Shown here one piece after another: positions 43,637-51,979 of a stretch of 64,000 nt of DNA. This DNA is from Blautia argi. Lineage in GTDB: Bacteria > Bacillota > Clostridia > Lachnospirales > Lachnospiraceae. The DNA lies in the NCBI RefSeq assembly GCF_003287895.1, contig NZ_CP030280.1, positions 689,501 to 753,500 on the forward strand. The letters run 5' to 3'. The notes below the pieces were generated by a model. It did no database searches. It was not told the origin of the DNA and worked only from the letters and a program-made list of their open reading frames with translations. Every line of letters begins with the position of its first letter. Positions within the stretch are counted from its first letter, which is position 1. The translations under genes and the position numbers were made by a program.

Positions 43637-43907
43637 TATAAAAATTCAGTAAAAAGGGAAATGTAAAAGTCGTTCTGTGTATGTTTATTTTATCATATAC
43701 AGCTGAGTATATAAAGAAAAAAGATTGTTAAATTTAAAATTATCAGAAAATAGAAAGGGAAAAGATTTAATGATAATATTCTGGAAGTATTATACATTTC
43801 AAAGAGAAAAATTGATAAAAAAATAACATTTACAAAAAGAAGAAAATTTGCCATGCGGAAGCCCTTTACAGAATCAGGAATATAAGGGCAGAAGAGAAAC
43901 TTTCTGA
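43637..43907. other. AT-rich region between adhE promoter and typA terminator
   Basis: No gene or recognisable RNA is seen in about 270 bp. It is strongly AT-rich with short A and T runs; a single half Rex-like TTGTTAAATTT occurs at 43727-43737. Confidence 0.5.
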
Positions 43908-43974
43908 GGAGAAAAAGAAAACTGCTTCACAAGGTTCATTCCTGAATTTTTACGGTATGCACTTTGTGAAGCAG
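43908..43974 (-). terminator. Terminator of typA
   Basis: On the minus strand CTGCTTCACAA pairs with TTGTGAAGCAG, followed by TTTTCTTTTT. Loop about 31 nt. Confidence 0.8.
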
Positions 43975-43986
43975 CGTTGTTTTTCT

Positions 43987-45816
43987 TTATTTTTTCAGAT
44001 TCTGTCTTTTGCGAAGTCTGGAATCCAGAATTTTCTTACGGATACGCAGAGATTCCGGTGTGATTTCCAAAAGTTCATCTGTGTCAATAAATTCCAGAGC
44101 CTGTTCAAGACTGAGAATCTTAGGTGGTGTCAGCTTTAAGGCTTCATCTGCAGAGGAGGATCGGGTATTGGTCAGATGCTTGGTTTTGCATACGTTCAGC
44201 TCAATATCCTCCGGTTTTGCGCTCTGTCCGATAACCATACCGCTGTAAACTTTTTCCCCGGGACCGATGAAGAGAGTTCCGCGATCCTGTGCGGAAAACA
44301 GACCATAGGTTACAGATTCACCTGTTTCAAAGGCAATCAAAGAGCCCTGTTTGCGGTACTGCATATCACCTTTATACGGAGCATAGCCGTCAAATGCTGT
44401 GTTTAAAATACCAGAACCCTTTGTAGAAGTCATAAATTCTCCGCGGAAGCCAATCAGTCCTCTGGAAGGAATGTTGAATTCCAGACGGGTAGTTCCGTCA
44501 CTTGCCGGACTCATGCCCTGTAGCTCGCCTTTTCGTTCACTGAGACGCTGGATTATGGTGCCGGAAAATTCTTCGGGAACATCAACATAGGCAATCTCCA
44601 TTGGTTCCAGCTTTCTGCCTCTTTCATCTTCCTGATAAATAACCTCAGCCTTGCTGACAGCAAATTCAAAGCCTTCCCGACGCATGTTCTCAATAAGTAC
44701 AGATAAATGCAGCTCGCCACGGCCGGATACCTTAAAGCAGTCTGTGCTTTCAGTGTCCTCCACACGAAGGCTGACGTCTGTGTTCAATTCTCTCATAAGA
44801 CGTTCCCTTAAATGCCGTGAGGTGACAAATTTTCCTTCCTGTCCGGCAAAGGGGCTGTCATTGACAATGAAGTTCATGGAAATGGTAGGCTCTGAAATCT
44901 TCTGGAAAGGAATAGGATCCGGATTTTCAGGAGAGCATAGGGTATCTCCGATATGAATGTCCGCAATACCTGCAATGGCCACAATGGAGCCGATGCCTGC
45001 TTCTTTTACCTCAATCTTGTTTAAGCCGTCAAATTCATAGAGCTTGCTGATTTTTACCTTTTTCATTTTGTCAGGGTCATGATGGTTTACCAGCACAACC
45101 TCCTGGTTTACGCTTAAGGTGCCGTTTTCCACCTTACCTACGCCGATACGTCCCACATATTCGTTATAGTCAATGGTGCTGATAAGAGTCTGGGTAGGAG
45201 CTTCCGGGTCACCGGTTGGCGCCGGAATATATTTTAAAATTGTTTCAAATAAAGGCTCCATGTTTTCCGGTGTGTCGCTTAAATCCAGTACTGCATGGCC
45301 TGCCTTTGCAGAGGCATACAGGAACGGACAGTCAAGCTGTTCATCAGAAGCGTCCAAGTCCATGAGAAGCTCTAATACTTCGTCAATTACCTCGTCCGGA
45401 CGGGCCTCAGGACGGTCGATTTTGTTGATGCATACAATGACGTGAAGGTCTAATTCCAGAGCTTTTTTCAGAACGAATTTGGTCTGGGGCATAGCGCCTT
45501 CAAAGGCATCTACTAAAAGGATAACGCCGTCCACCATTTTCAGTACACGCTCTACCTCGCCGCCGAAGTCTGCATGTCCTGGTGTGTCAATGATGTTGAT
45601 TTTGGTATCTTTGTAGTATACAGCCGTATTTTTGGAGAGAATGGTAATGCCGCGTTCTCTTTCAATATCATTGGAGTCCATGACCCGTTCCTGCACGGCC
45701 TGGTTTTCACGGAATACACCGCTCTGGCGTAAAAGCTGGTCAACCAGGGTGGTTTTGCCGTGGTCAACGTGAGCGATAATCGCTACGTTTCTGATATCTT
45801 CTCTTGCTGTTTTCAT
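43987..45816 (-). CDS. typA: GTPase TypA/BipA
   Basis: Ribosome-associated translational GTPase involved in 50S assembly and stress adaptation. 609 residues: G1 [10 protein letters not shown]2 ERGITI, G3 [11 protein letters not shown]4 NKID, then EF-G-like domains II, III and V and the TypA-specific C-terminal domain ([35 protein letters not shown]). Single gene with its own promoter and terminator. Confidence 0.96.
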   Translation of the reverse strand: MKTAREDIRNVAIIAHVDHGKTTLVDQLLRQSGVFRENQAVQERVMDSNDIERERGITILSKNTAVYYKDTKINIIDTPGHADFGGEVERVLKMVDGVILLVDAFEGAMPQTKFVLKKALELDLHVIVCINKIDRPEARPDEVIDEVLELLMDLDASDEQLDCPFLYASAKAGHAVLDLSDTPENMEPLFETILKYIPAPTGDPEAPTQTLISTIDYNEYVGRIGVGKVENGTLSVNQEVVLVNHHDPDKMKKVKISKLYEFDGLNKIEVKEAGIGSIVAIAGIADIHIGDTLCSPENPDPIPFQKISEPTISMNFIVNDSPFAGQEGKFVTSRHLRERLMRELNTDVSLRVEDTESTDCFKVSGRGELHLSVLIENMRREGFEFAVSKAEVIYQEDERGRKLEPMEIAYVDVPEEFSGTIIQRLSERKGELQGMSPASDGTTRLEFNIPSRGLIGFRGEFMTSTKGSGILNTAFDGYAPYKGDMQYRKQGSLIAFETGESVTYGLFSAQDRGTLFIGPGEKVYSGMVIGQSAKPEDIELNVCKTKHLTNTRSSSADEALKLTPPKILSLEQALEFIDTDELLEITPESLRIRKKILDSRLRKRQNLKK

Positions 45817-45892
45817 AAATAACCTCTTTTCTTTTAATAAACAGATTTTAGTGAACTGGTTCTCTTTTTATGCTGTAAACAGAATTTGATCA

Positions 45893-45934
45893 GGTAAAAT
45901 CCGGGGAAAATCCTGTATTTTCGGTAAAATCCGG
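45893..45934. repeat. Direct repeats GGTAAAATCCGG in the typA leader
   Basis: The 12-mer occurs at 45893-45904 and 45923-45934, 30 bp apart, around the predicted typA start of transcription. The spacing of three helical turns suggests a regulator site, but no known motif matches. Confidence 0.6.
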
Positions 45935-45939
45935 ATTTC

Positions 45940-45967
45940 ATTCTATCACACTTGCTTCTAAATACAA
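45940..45967 (-). promoter_or_regulatory. Promoter of typA
   Basis: On the minus strand TTGTAT (45967-45962), 16-bp spacer, TAGAAT (45945-45940) preceded by TGA (extended -10). Confidence 0.6.
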
Positions 45968-46027
45968 AGGGGAAATAAAATTTTTTTCAAAAAAATAAAA
46001 AAAGAGGTTCTAAAAGGGAAAAGTACT

Positions 46028-46034
46028 GAATAAA
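46028..46034. repeat. Left target-site duplication of the insertion sequence
   Basis: GAATAAA, repeated exactly at 47360-47366 on the other side of the element. Confidence 0.8.
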
Positions 46035-46068
46035 CTATAAATGAGTAAATACCAAATATTGCACAAAA
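46035..46068 (+). repeat. Left inverted repeat of the insertion sequence
   Basis: Begins CTATAAATGAG and ends TTGCACAAAA, matching the complement of 47326-47359 at about 28 of 34 positions. Confidence 0.85.
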
Positions 46069-46080
46069 TAAAGACACCCG

Positions 46081-46172
46081 CTGTTGAATGATGTATAATT
46101 GAAGTACCAACAAACAACATACTCAAACAACAAGGGGGTGCCCGTTGCAAACAGTATACATCATTCTAACAG
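46081..46172 (+). promoter_or_regulatory. Hairpin over the transposase start region
   Basis: CTGTTGAATGATGTATA (46081-46097) pairs with TATACATCATTCTAACAG (46155-46172) with one bulge. It spans the transposase start. Transcripts reading in from outside would fold and hide the start, while a transcript starting inside would not. This resembles the read-through protection of IS10 and IS50 (inference). Confidence 0.6.
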
Positions 46173-47325
46173 TATTTACAATTACTTTAAAACCTTAAAA
46201 CTCGGCTTATTTTTATCCGATGTGTACCTAAACCATCTGATGACTATCATTGTTTCCGTTTTCCTCCGTGGTTACAGGGGGAAAACTGTAGATTTCGCCG
46301 AAGTAAGTAACCAGCATAGAACCACAACCGCCTATTTCCTGAACCACGGCAAGTGGAATGATTCCGCTCTCCAGGATACTTTGAAAAATGCCGTCATACA
46401 GGTTATTTATCTGGAAGCGCAACGCTCAGGACAGCCTGTTTTCTGTATTGTGGATGATACGATTGCTTCGCATACCAGGCCTTCGTTACAGGCCGGGCAT
46501 CCAATTGAAGCGGCGTACTTTCATCAATCCCATTTAAAGGGCTGTCAGGATTATGGGCATCAGATTGTTTCTGTCATGCTTTCCTGTAATGGGCTCATAC
46601 TGAATTATGCCGACATCCTGTATGACAAATCAAAGTCAAAGATACAGATTGTCCAGGAGATTGCGGATGAACTTCCTGTGGCACCGGTGATTTCCTATTT
46701 CCTATGCGACAGCTGGTATACCTCCGTAAAGGTAATGGAGAGTTTTATCCGGAAAGGATTTTATACGATTGGAGCGCTGAAGACCAACCGGGTCATCTAT
46801 CCATGCGGAATCCGCCAGAAAGTCAGTGAGTTTGCCCTTCATTTGAGAAAAACAGACCGTGCTGTCAGCCTTGTGACCGTTGGCGGCCGTGAATTCTATG
46901 TGTATCGCTACGAAGGAGAACTCAATGATATTCCAAACGCGGTGGTTATTATCAGCTATCCCCGGGAAGCTTTTGGAAATCCGAAATCGCTGAGGGTATT
47001 TATATCCACAAATGCCGGAATATCCACACAGGAAATCCTTGACACATATACAGAACGGTGGCCAATCGAATTATTTTTCCGTCAGAGCAAAAACAAACTT
47101 GCGCTGGACAAATGTCAGATCCGCTCACGGCAGGGAATCGAGCGGTATTGGCTGATCATGTCATTGGTTCATTACATGTGCTGTATGCATTCTGGGAAAT
47201 ACAATACCTTCGAGGAAGGATACCGGTATTTTCAAGATCAAGTCAAAACAGAGCGAATCGGTAATCTGCACCAGTTCATAAAAAATGGCGCGTCACTTGA
47301 AGCTGTTTTGAAACTGGTAGGGTAG
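46099..47325 (+). CDS. DDE transposase
   Basis: Up to 408 residues with a DDE catalytic core: IVDDT (about 118-121), CDSWYTS in the middle and WPIELFFRQSK with the Glu, a YREK-like motif of IS4-type enzymes. The start is uncertain: the frame opens at a TTG at 46099, but a TATAAT box overlaps it (46094-46099), so a GTG at 46138 is also possible. The stop lies directly against the right inverted repeat. Both acidic clusters and the Glu are intact, so it looks active. Confidence 0.88.
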   Translation: MKYQQTTYSNNKGVPVANSIHHSNSIYNYFKTLKLGLFLSDVYLNHLMTIIVSVFLRGYRGKTVDFAEVSNQHRTTTAYFLNHGKWNDSALQDTLKNAVIQVIYLEAQRSGQPVFCIVDDTIASHTRPSLQAGHPIEAAYFHQSHLKGCQDYGHQIVSVMLSCNGLILNYADILYDKSKSKIQIVQEIADELPVAPVISYFLCDSWYTSVKVMESFIRKGFYTIGALKTNRVIYPCGIRQKVSEFALHLRKTDRAVSLVTVGGREFYVYRYEGELNDIPNAVVIISYPREAFGNPKSLRVFISTNAGISTQEILDTYTERWPIELFFRQSKNKLALDKCQIRSRQGIERYWLIMSLVHYMCCMHSGKYNTFEEGYRYFQDQVKTERIGNLHQFIKNGASLEAVLKLVG

Positions 47326-47359
47326 TTTTGTGCAAATTTCAATATTTGCTCATTTATAG
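47326..47359 (-). repeat. Right inverted repeat of the insertion sequence
   Basis: Starts right after the transposase stop codon; ends CTCATTTATAG, the complement of the left end. Confidence 0.85.
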
Positions 47360-47366
47360 GAATAAA
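47360..47366. repeat. Right target-site duplication of the insertion sequence
   Basis: GAATAAA, identical to 46028-46034. Confidence 0.8.
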
Positions 47367-47409
47367 CATAATACAGACAAGATACGAGAAAGAGGAGAGG
47401 AAAAAAATC

Positions 47410-48036
47410 ATGGCAGATAAAATTATTGAAAACAATCAGGTGTCTATTATGGGAAAGGTGGCATCAGGCTTTACCTTCAGCCATCAGGTGTATGGCGAAG
47501 GCTTTTATCTGGTGGACGTATTGGTAAAGAGGCTGAGCGATTCTGAAGACAGGATTCCGCTCATGGTTTCTGAACGTCTGGTTGATGTTACACAGGATTA
47601 TGAGGGTGAGTATATTATGGTGCAGGGACAGTTTCGTTCCTATAACCGCCATGAGGAAAAGAAAAACCGATTGGTGCTTTCTGTTTTTGTGAGGGAGCTG
47701 TCCTTTGTGGAGGAGGCAGATGATACCATAAAAACCAATCAGATTTTTCTGGACGGATATATCTGTAAGCCGCCGGTATACAGAAAGACGCCCCTTGGAA
47801 GAGAAATTGCGGATTTGCTTTTGGCAGTGAACCGCCCGTATGGAAAATCGGATTACATACCCTGCATCTGCTGGGGAAGAAATGCCAGATATGCATCTGC
47901 CTTCGAGGTGGGAGGACATGTTTTAATCTGGGGCAGGATTCAGAGCAGGGAATATATTAAGAAGCTGGAGGAAAACCAGACCGAAAAAAGGACGGCATAC
48001 GAGGTGTCTGTAAGTAAGCTGGAATATGCGGATTAG
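47410..48036 (+). CDS. SSB-like protein with two OB folds
   Basis: 208 residues that look like two SSB-type OB folds in tandem: the first (about 8-105: NQVSIMGKVASGFTFSHQ, then ADDTIK linker) and the second (about 110-205: NQIFLDGYICKPPVYRKTPLGREIADLLLAVNRPYGKSDYIPCICWG), which is close to the SSB core. There is no acidic SSB tail, so it would not recruit partners the usual way. It lies 51 bp downstream of the insertion sequence. Its natural promoter region probably adjoins or was split by the insertion. Probable single-stranded DNA binding; cellular role unknown. Confidence 0.78.
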   Translation: MADKIIENNQVSIMGKVASGFTFSHQVYGEGFYLVDVLVKRLSDSEDRIPLMVSERLVDVTQDYEGEYIMVQGQFRSYNRHEEKKNRLVLSVFVRELSFVEEADDTIKTNQIFLDGYICKPPVYRKTPLGREIADLLLAVNRPYGKSDYIPCICWGRNARYASAFEVGGHVLIWGRIQSREYIKKLEENQTEKRTAYEVSVSKLEYAD

Positions 48037-48058
48037 ATTGGCTTTTGGACTGTTTTAG

Positions 48059-48087
48059 TTGCAATATGCCCGCAGGTGTAGTAATAT
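48059..48087 (+). promoter_or_regulatory. Promoter of the adenosyltransferase gene
   Basis: TTGCAA at 48059-48064, 17-bp spacer, TAATAT at 48082-48087. Confidence 0.55.
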
Positions 48088-48146
48088 ATACACAACTCTT
48101 AAACAAAACAAATACAGAACAGGCAGTCTGTAAGAGGTGTAGTATT

Positions 48147-48638
48147 ATGTATGAAGAAAAAGGATTAACGCAGATATACTGCGGCCCGGGGAAAGGGAAA
48201 ACCAGTGTGGCAATCGGTCAGGCAATCAGAGCTGTAGGGTATGGAAAACGTGCCATTGTAATTCAGTTTTTGAAAGGAAGAGAAACGTCCAGACTGGATT
48301 ATCTGTCTTCCATGGAACCGGACGTCCGTTTGTTCAGGTTTGAGAAAAAAGACAAATATTATGAAGATTTGACAGAAGAAGAGAAAAAAGAAGAAAACGA
48401 AAATATCCGCAATGGTCTGAATTTTGCGAAAAAGGTGCTTCTGACTCAGGAAAGCGATATGCTGATTCTGGACGAAATTCTGGGTGTCCAGGAGTTTGGA
48501 ATTATCACTGAAGAGGAAGTTATTTCCCTGATTCGGGAAAAAGATGACGAAACAGAGCTGATACTAACTGGAAATGTGGTATCAGAGGGCGTAAAAAATG
48601 CCGCGGACAGAGTGGTTTCTCTGGAGATAGTCAAATAG
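48147..48638 (+). CDS. cobO: Cob(I)yrinic acid a,c-diamide adenosyltransferase
   Basis: Adds the adenosyl group to cobalt in the making or salvage of adenosylcobalamin (CobO/BtuR family). 163 residues: Walker A GPGKGKTS (about 13-20), ILDEILG as Walker B and LTGN..S near the end. The frame is open upstream to 48045, but the ATG at 48147 follows AGAGGTG at good distance and begins the protein right before its first strand, so I chose it. Other cobalamin genes are not nearby. Confidence 0.88.
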   Translation: MYEEKGLTQIYCGPGKGKTSVAIGQAIRAVGYGKRAIVIQFLKGRETSRLDYLSSMEPDVRLFRFEKKDKYYEDLTEEEKKEENENIRNGLNFAKKVLLTQESDMLILDEILGVQEFGIITEEEVISLIREKDDETELILTGNVVSEGVKNAADRVVSLEIVK

Positions 48639-48697
48639 ACTGCAGGTTCATAGCAGGAAATAAGATAGAACAGGATTACTATTGAAGGAGGAAGAGT

Positions 48698-49588
48698 ATG
48701 TCTATTTTTACAGGTGCAGGTGTGGCGATTGTGACACCAATGAAAGAAAACGGAGATATCAATTTTGAAAAGCTGGGAGAAATTCTGGAAGAGCAGATTG
48801 CAGAAGGTACAGATGCCGTTATCATCTGCGGAACTACCGGCGAATCTTCCACCATGACCCATGAAGAGCATCTGGAAGCTATTAAATATACGGTAGAAAA
48901 GGTAAATAAGAGAATTCCGGTTATTGCAGGAACAGGCTCTAACTGCACAGAAACAGCTATTTATCTGTCCAAAGAGGCAGAACAGTATGGCGCAGACGGT
49001 CTGCTTCTGGTAACTCCTTATTACAATAAGGCAACACAGAAAGGTCTGATTGCCCATTATACAGCTGTGGCAAACGCAGTGAAGCTTCCGATTATCATGT
49101 ACAATGTTGCCAGCAGAACAGGCTGCAATATTACTCCTGAAACAGCTGCATATCTTGCAGAGCATGTGGAGAACATTGTAGGTATCAAGGAAGCATCAGG
49201 AAACATTGCACAGATCACGCAGCTTGCAGCTCTTACCAGAGGAAAGCTGGATATTTACTCCGGAAATGATGATCAGATTGTGCCTCTTTTGGCGTTGGGC
49301 GGAAAAGGTGTTATTTCTGTACTTTCCAATGTAGCACCCAGATATACCCATGAAATTGTAGCAAAATTTATGGACGGAGATGTAAAGGGAAGCTGTGAAA
49401 TGCAGTTAAATGCCCTTCCGCTCATACATGCACTTTTCTCAGAGGTAAACCCCATTCCCGTAAAAGCGGCAATGAACCTTATGGGAAAAGAAGTAGGACC
49501 TCTTAGAATGCCTCTTACAGAAATGGAAGACGGACACAAAGAGGAACTGAAAAAAGCCATGGATGAATTTGGTTTAAAGCTTGCGTAA
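48698..49588 (+). CDS. dapA: 4-hydroxy-tetrahydrodipicolinate synthase
   Basis: Condenses pyruvate with aspartate semialdehyde, the first step of lysine and meso-diaminopimelate synthesis. 296 residues: ICGTTGESSTM, GTGSNCTETA, Tyr135 in MYNV, and Schiff-base Lys164 in GIKEASGN. Strong AGGAGG site. dapB follows 35 bp later, so the two form an operon. Confidence 0.97.
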   Translation: MSIFTGAGVAIVTPMKENGDINFEKLGEILEEQIAEGTDAVIICGTTGESSTMTHEEHLEAIKYTVEKVNKRIPVIAGTGSNCTETAIYLSKEAEQYGADGLLLVTPYYNKATQKGLIAHYTAVANAVKLPIIMYNVASRTGCNITPETAAYLAEHVENIVGIKEASGNIAQITQLAALTRGKLDIYSGNDDQIVPLLALGGKGVISVLSNVAPRYTHEIVAKFMDGDVKGSCEMQLNALPLIHALFSEVNPIPVKAAMNLMGKEVGPLRMPLTEMEDGHKEELKKAMDEFGLKLA

Positions 49589-49623
49589 GCAGGAAGAATG
49601 TGCAAAAGAAAAGAGGATAAAAA

Positions 49624-50382
49624 ATGGTCAGAATTATTATGAATGGCTGCAACGGACATATGGGACAGGTGATTTCCCGGCTTGTGGCAGAGGATAAGGA
49701 AACAGAGATTGTAGCAGGAATTGATCTTGCAGATAAGGGAATCCATGCATATCCGGTATTCACAGAGATTTCAGCCTGCGATGTACAGGCAGATGTGATG
49801 ATTGATTTTTCTTCTGCAAAGGCAGTGGATAATATTTTAGATTTCTGTAAGGCAAAAAAGCTTCCCCTGGTGCTTTGCACTACAGGACTTTCTGAGAAGC
49901 AGCTTGAAAAAGTTACAGAAACAGCAAAAGAAACAGCCGTTCTTCGCTCTGCAAACATGTCTTTAGGTATCAATACCCTGCTGAAGCTTTTGCAGGAGGC
50001 TGCAAAGGTGCTGGCAGAGGCTGGATTTGATATGGAAATTGTAGAACGTCATCATAATCTGAAAATAGATGCGCCAAGCGGAACCGCGCTGGCGCTGGCA
50101 GACAGTCTGAATGAGGCTATGGATAATCAGTATCATTATGTATACGACAGAAGCCAGAAAAGAGAAAAGAGAGAGCAGAAGGAAATCGGAATCTCAGCAG
50201 TCCGGGGCGGAACCATTGTAGGAGAACATGAGGTAATCTTTGCAGGTCCGGACGAGGTTATTGAGTTTAAGCATACCGCTTATTCTAAAACAGTGTTTGC
50301 CAAAGGTGCTGTAGAGGCTGCCAAATTCTTAAGTGGAAAGCCGGCAGGCATGTATAATATGAGCCATGTTATCAATGGCTGA
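49624..50382 (+). CDS. dapB: 4-hydroxy-tetrahydrodipicolinate reductase
   Basis: Reduces the DapA product with NAD(P)H. 252 residues: Rossmann loop NGCNGHMGQ at the N-terminus, then the DapB active-site pattern ERHHNLKIDAPSGTALALAD. A terminator follows, so it ends the dapAB unit. Confidence 0.97.
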   Translation: MVRIIMNGCNGHMGQVISRLVAEDKETEIVAGIDLADKGIHAYPVFTEISACDVQADVMIDFSSAKAVDNILDFCKAKKLPLVLCTTGLSEKQLEKVTETAKETAVLRSANMSLGINTLLKLLQEAAKVLAEAGFDMEIVERHHNLKIDAPSGTALALADSLNEAMDNQYHYVYDRSQKREKREQKEIGISAVRGGTIVGEHEVIFAGPDEVIEFKHTAYSKTVFAKGAVEAAKFLSGKPAGMYNMSHVING

Positions 50383-50393
50383 TGAAGGCTTTT

Positions 50394-50427
50394 CTGCCAG
50401 TGGTGAAATCCGCTGGCAGTTTTTTTG
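50394..50427 (+). terminator. Terminator after dapB
   Basis: CTGCCAG and CTGGCAG pair over a 12-nt loop, followed by eight Ts. Confidence 0.9.
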
Positions 50428-50534
50428 CTTTTTTTGCCAGGTAAGGGAAATTCTTCCAACTAGGGGTTCTGGTATAAAAAAGCATAGTCTGGCACATATT
50501 AAGAGCAGAACTTAAAAGAAAAGGAGAACATCTT

Positions 50535-50913
50535 ATGAAAAATCTGAAAAAAGTATCTTTAGGTCTGCTTCTGGCAGCCAGCTTATGCGCCATGACAGCC
50601 TGCGGAGAGGATAATACGACAAAGGACGACAATAAAAATACAGGGACAGAAAATGCTGTAGATAAGAATAACAATGATAGCACTGCCCCGAATGGGACAG
50701 AGGACGATGGTAAAAGAGATTACCAGGGACAAGGATGGGATTGTAGGAGATACCGGGGAAGCGGTCGGCGACGGTATCGAAGATCTGGGTGAGGATATCC
50801 GTGACGGAGTAGATGATATGGAGGATTCTCTGGAGCGTAACCGGGATAACACAGGAGAAAATACAAATGCTGCGGGAGAGCGGACGCATACAGACACGGA
50901 AGAGGACCGTTAG
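50535..50913 (+). pseudogene. Small acidic lipoprotein, frameshifted
   Basis: The first frame (50535-50792) begins with a lipoprotein signal (SLCAMTAC, Cys23) and an Asn/Asp/Thr-rich linker, then becomes unlikely basic sequence (RRYRGSGRRRYRRSG). The frame one base ahead is open at the same place and continues naturally (VKEITRDKDGIVGDTGEAVGD onward) to 50913, with further Gly/Asp-rich repeats. One extra base between about 50675 and 50710 explains both. The restored lipoprotein has about 125 residues and low-complexity repeats; function unknown. Good AAGGAG site. Confidence 0.7.
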
Positions 50914-51104
50914 ACCTGTTGTGGCACAGACAAGGAAAGTCCTGAGCTTCTTCTCGGAAAGAGGAGAGGAACAGGGCTTTTTTGCTGCTGAAGTAACCAG
51001 CCCAGGCGGAGAATTCTGCAAAACGGAAGGTACTCTTATATCAGAAAAGAAGTGTTGAATTCGGTTATACAAAATATAATCAATTTCCAAATTTTCTAAA
51101 AACT

Positions 51105-51133
51105 CTTGAATGTTGGAAGGAATATTGGTATAA
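51105..51133 (+). promoter_or_regulatory. Promoter of hpf
   Basis: TTGAAT at 51105-51110, 17-bp spacer, TATAAT at 51128-51133. Confidence 0.8.
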
Positions 51134-51197
51134 TAAGAATACATTACAAGACCAAAGGTTCATTCTTGTAAAATACATGTAAAAGGGGTTGGACATA

Positions 51198-51728
51198 ATG
51201 AAGTTTGTTATAAGCGGAAAAAATATTGAAGTGACACAGGGGCTGAAAAACGCAGTCGAAGATAAACTGGGAAAGCTGGAACGTTACTTTACCTCTGACA
51301 CAGAAGTGATTGTTACACTGAGCGTAGAGAAAGAAAGACAGAAAATTGAGGTTACCATTCCTGTAAAAGGAAATATTATCCGCTCCGAACAGGTAAGCAG
51401 TGACATGTATGTTTCTATTGATTTAGTTGAAGAAATTATTGAAAGGCAGTTAAGAAAGTACAAAAATAAAATTATTGATAAAAAACAGAGTGCAGGCTTC
51501 CAGCCGGAATTTGTAGAAAAGGATTATGAAGAGGATGCCAACGAGATTAAGATTATCCGTACCAAAAAATTTGGCTTTAAGCCCATGTATCCGGAAGATG
51601 CCTGTGTGCAGATGGAACTTTTGGGACACAATTTCTTTGTCTTCCTTAATGCAGAAACAGAGGAAGTCAATGTGGTTTATAAGAGAAAGGGAAATACCTA
51701 TGGTCTGATTGAACCGGATTTTGGCTGA
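51198..51728 (+). CDS. hpf: Ribosome hibernation-promoting factor, long form
   Basis: Binds idle 70S ribosomes and joins them into inactive 100S dimers. 176 residues: an N-terminal YfiA/RaiA domain (MKFVISGKNIEVTQGLKN, about 1-100), a linker and the C-terminal dimerisation domain (KKFGFKPMYPEDACVQMELLGHNFFVF). The ATG at 51198 follows AAAGGGG; an in-frame TTG 9 bp earlier is less likely. Single gene with its own promoter and terminator. Confidence 0.95.
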   Translation: MKFVISGKNIEVTQGLKNAVEDKLGKLERYFTSDTEVIVTLSVEKERQKIEVTIPVKGNIIRSEQVSSDMYVSIDLVEEIIERQLRKYKNKIIDKKQSAGFQPEFVEKDYEEDANEIKIIRTKKFGFKPMYPEDACVQMELLGHNFFVFLNAETEEVNVVYKRKGNTYGLIEPDFG

Positions 51729-51794
51729 TAAAGTGTAAACAGAAAGAAGAAGCGCAGATGAAATGAAGCTGCTGCAGAAAGAATGAGAGGCAGG

Positions 51795-51824
51795 GCTGCC
51801 GCACCAGGTGCGGCAGCTCTTTTT
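51795..51824 (+). terminator. Terminator after hpf
   Basis: GCTGCCGCACC/GGTGCGGCAGC with a tight loop, then TCTTTTT. Confidence 0.9.
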
Positions 51825-51905
51825 GGCTTTATAGGAGTTCTGCAGACAACTGTCCCAGGTGTGGGAATATGCGAAGGCACATTCGATGTTTACAGGAAAA
51901 ATTAG

Positions 51906-51934
51906 TTGTGCTACAGGGCGGAAAGTGATACAAT
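51906..51934 (+). promoter_or_regulatory. Promoter of secA
   Basis: TTGTGC at 51906-51911, 17-bp spacer, TACAAT at 51929-51934. Confidence 0.65.
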
Positions 51935-51979
51935 AAGCCATAGTAATGTTAAAAATGGATTGATTTTAGGAGTATGGTC

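Larger units (their letters stand above)
46035..47359 (+). mobile_element. Intact insertion sequence, 1325 bp, IS4/IS701-like DDE type
   Basis: Bounded by 34-bp imperfect inverted repeats (both ends CTATAAATGAG, inner ends TTGCACAAAA/TTTTGTGCAA; about 28 of 34 positions agree) and flanked by a 7-bp duplication GAATAAA. It holds one full transposase gene. All the parts are whole, so the insertion is probably recent and may be active. It landed between typA and the SSB-like gene, upstream of the latter's promoter region. The family name is from protein features; a database search would refine it. Confidence 0.9.
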
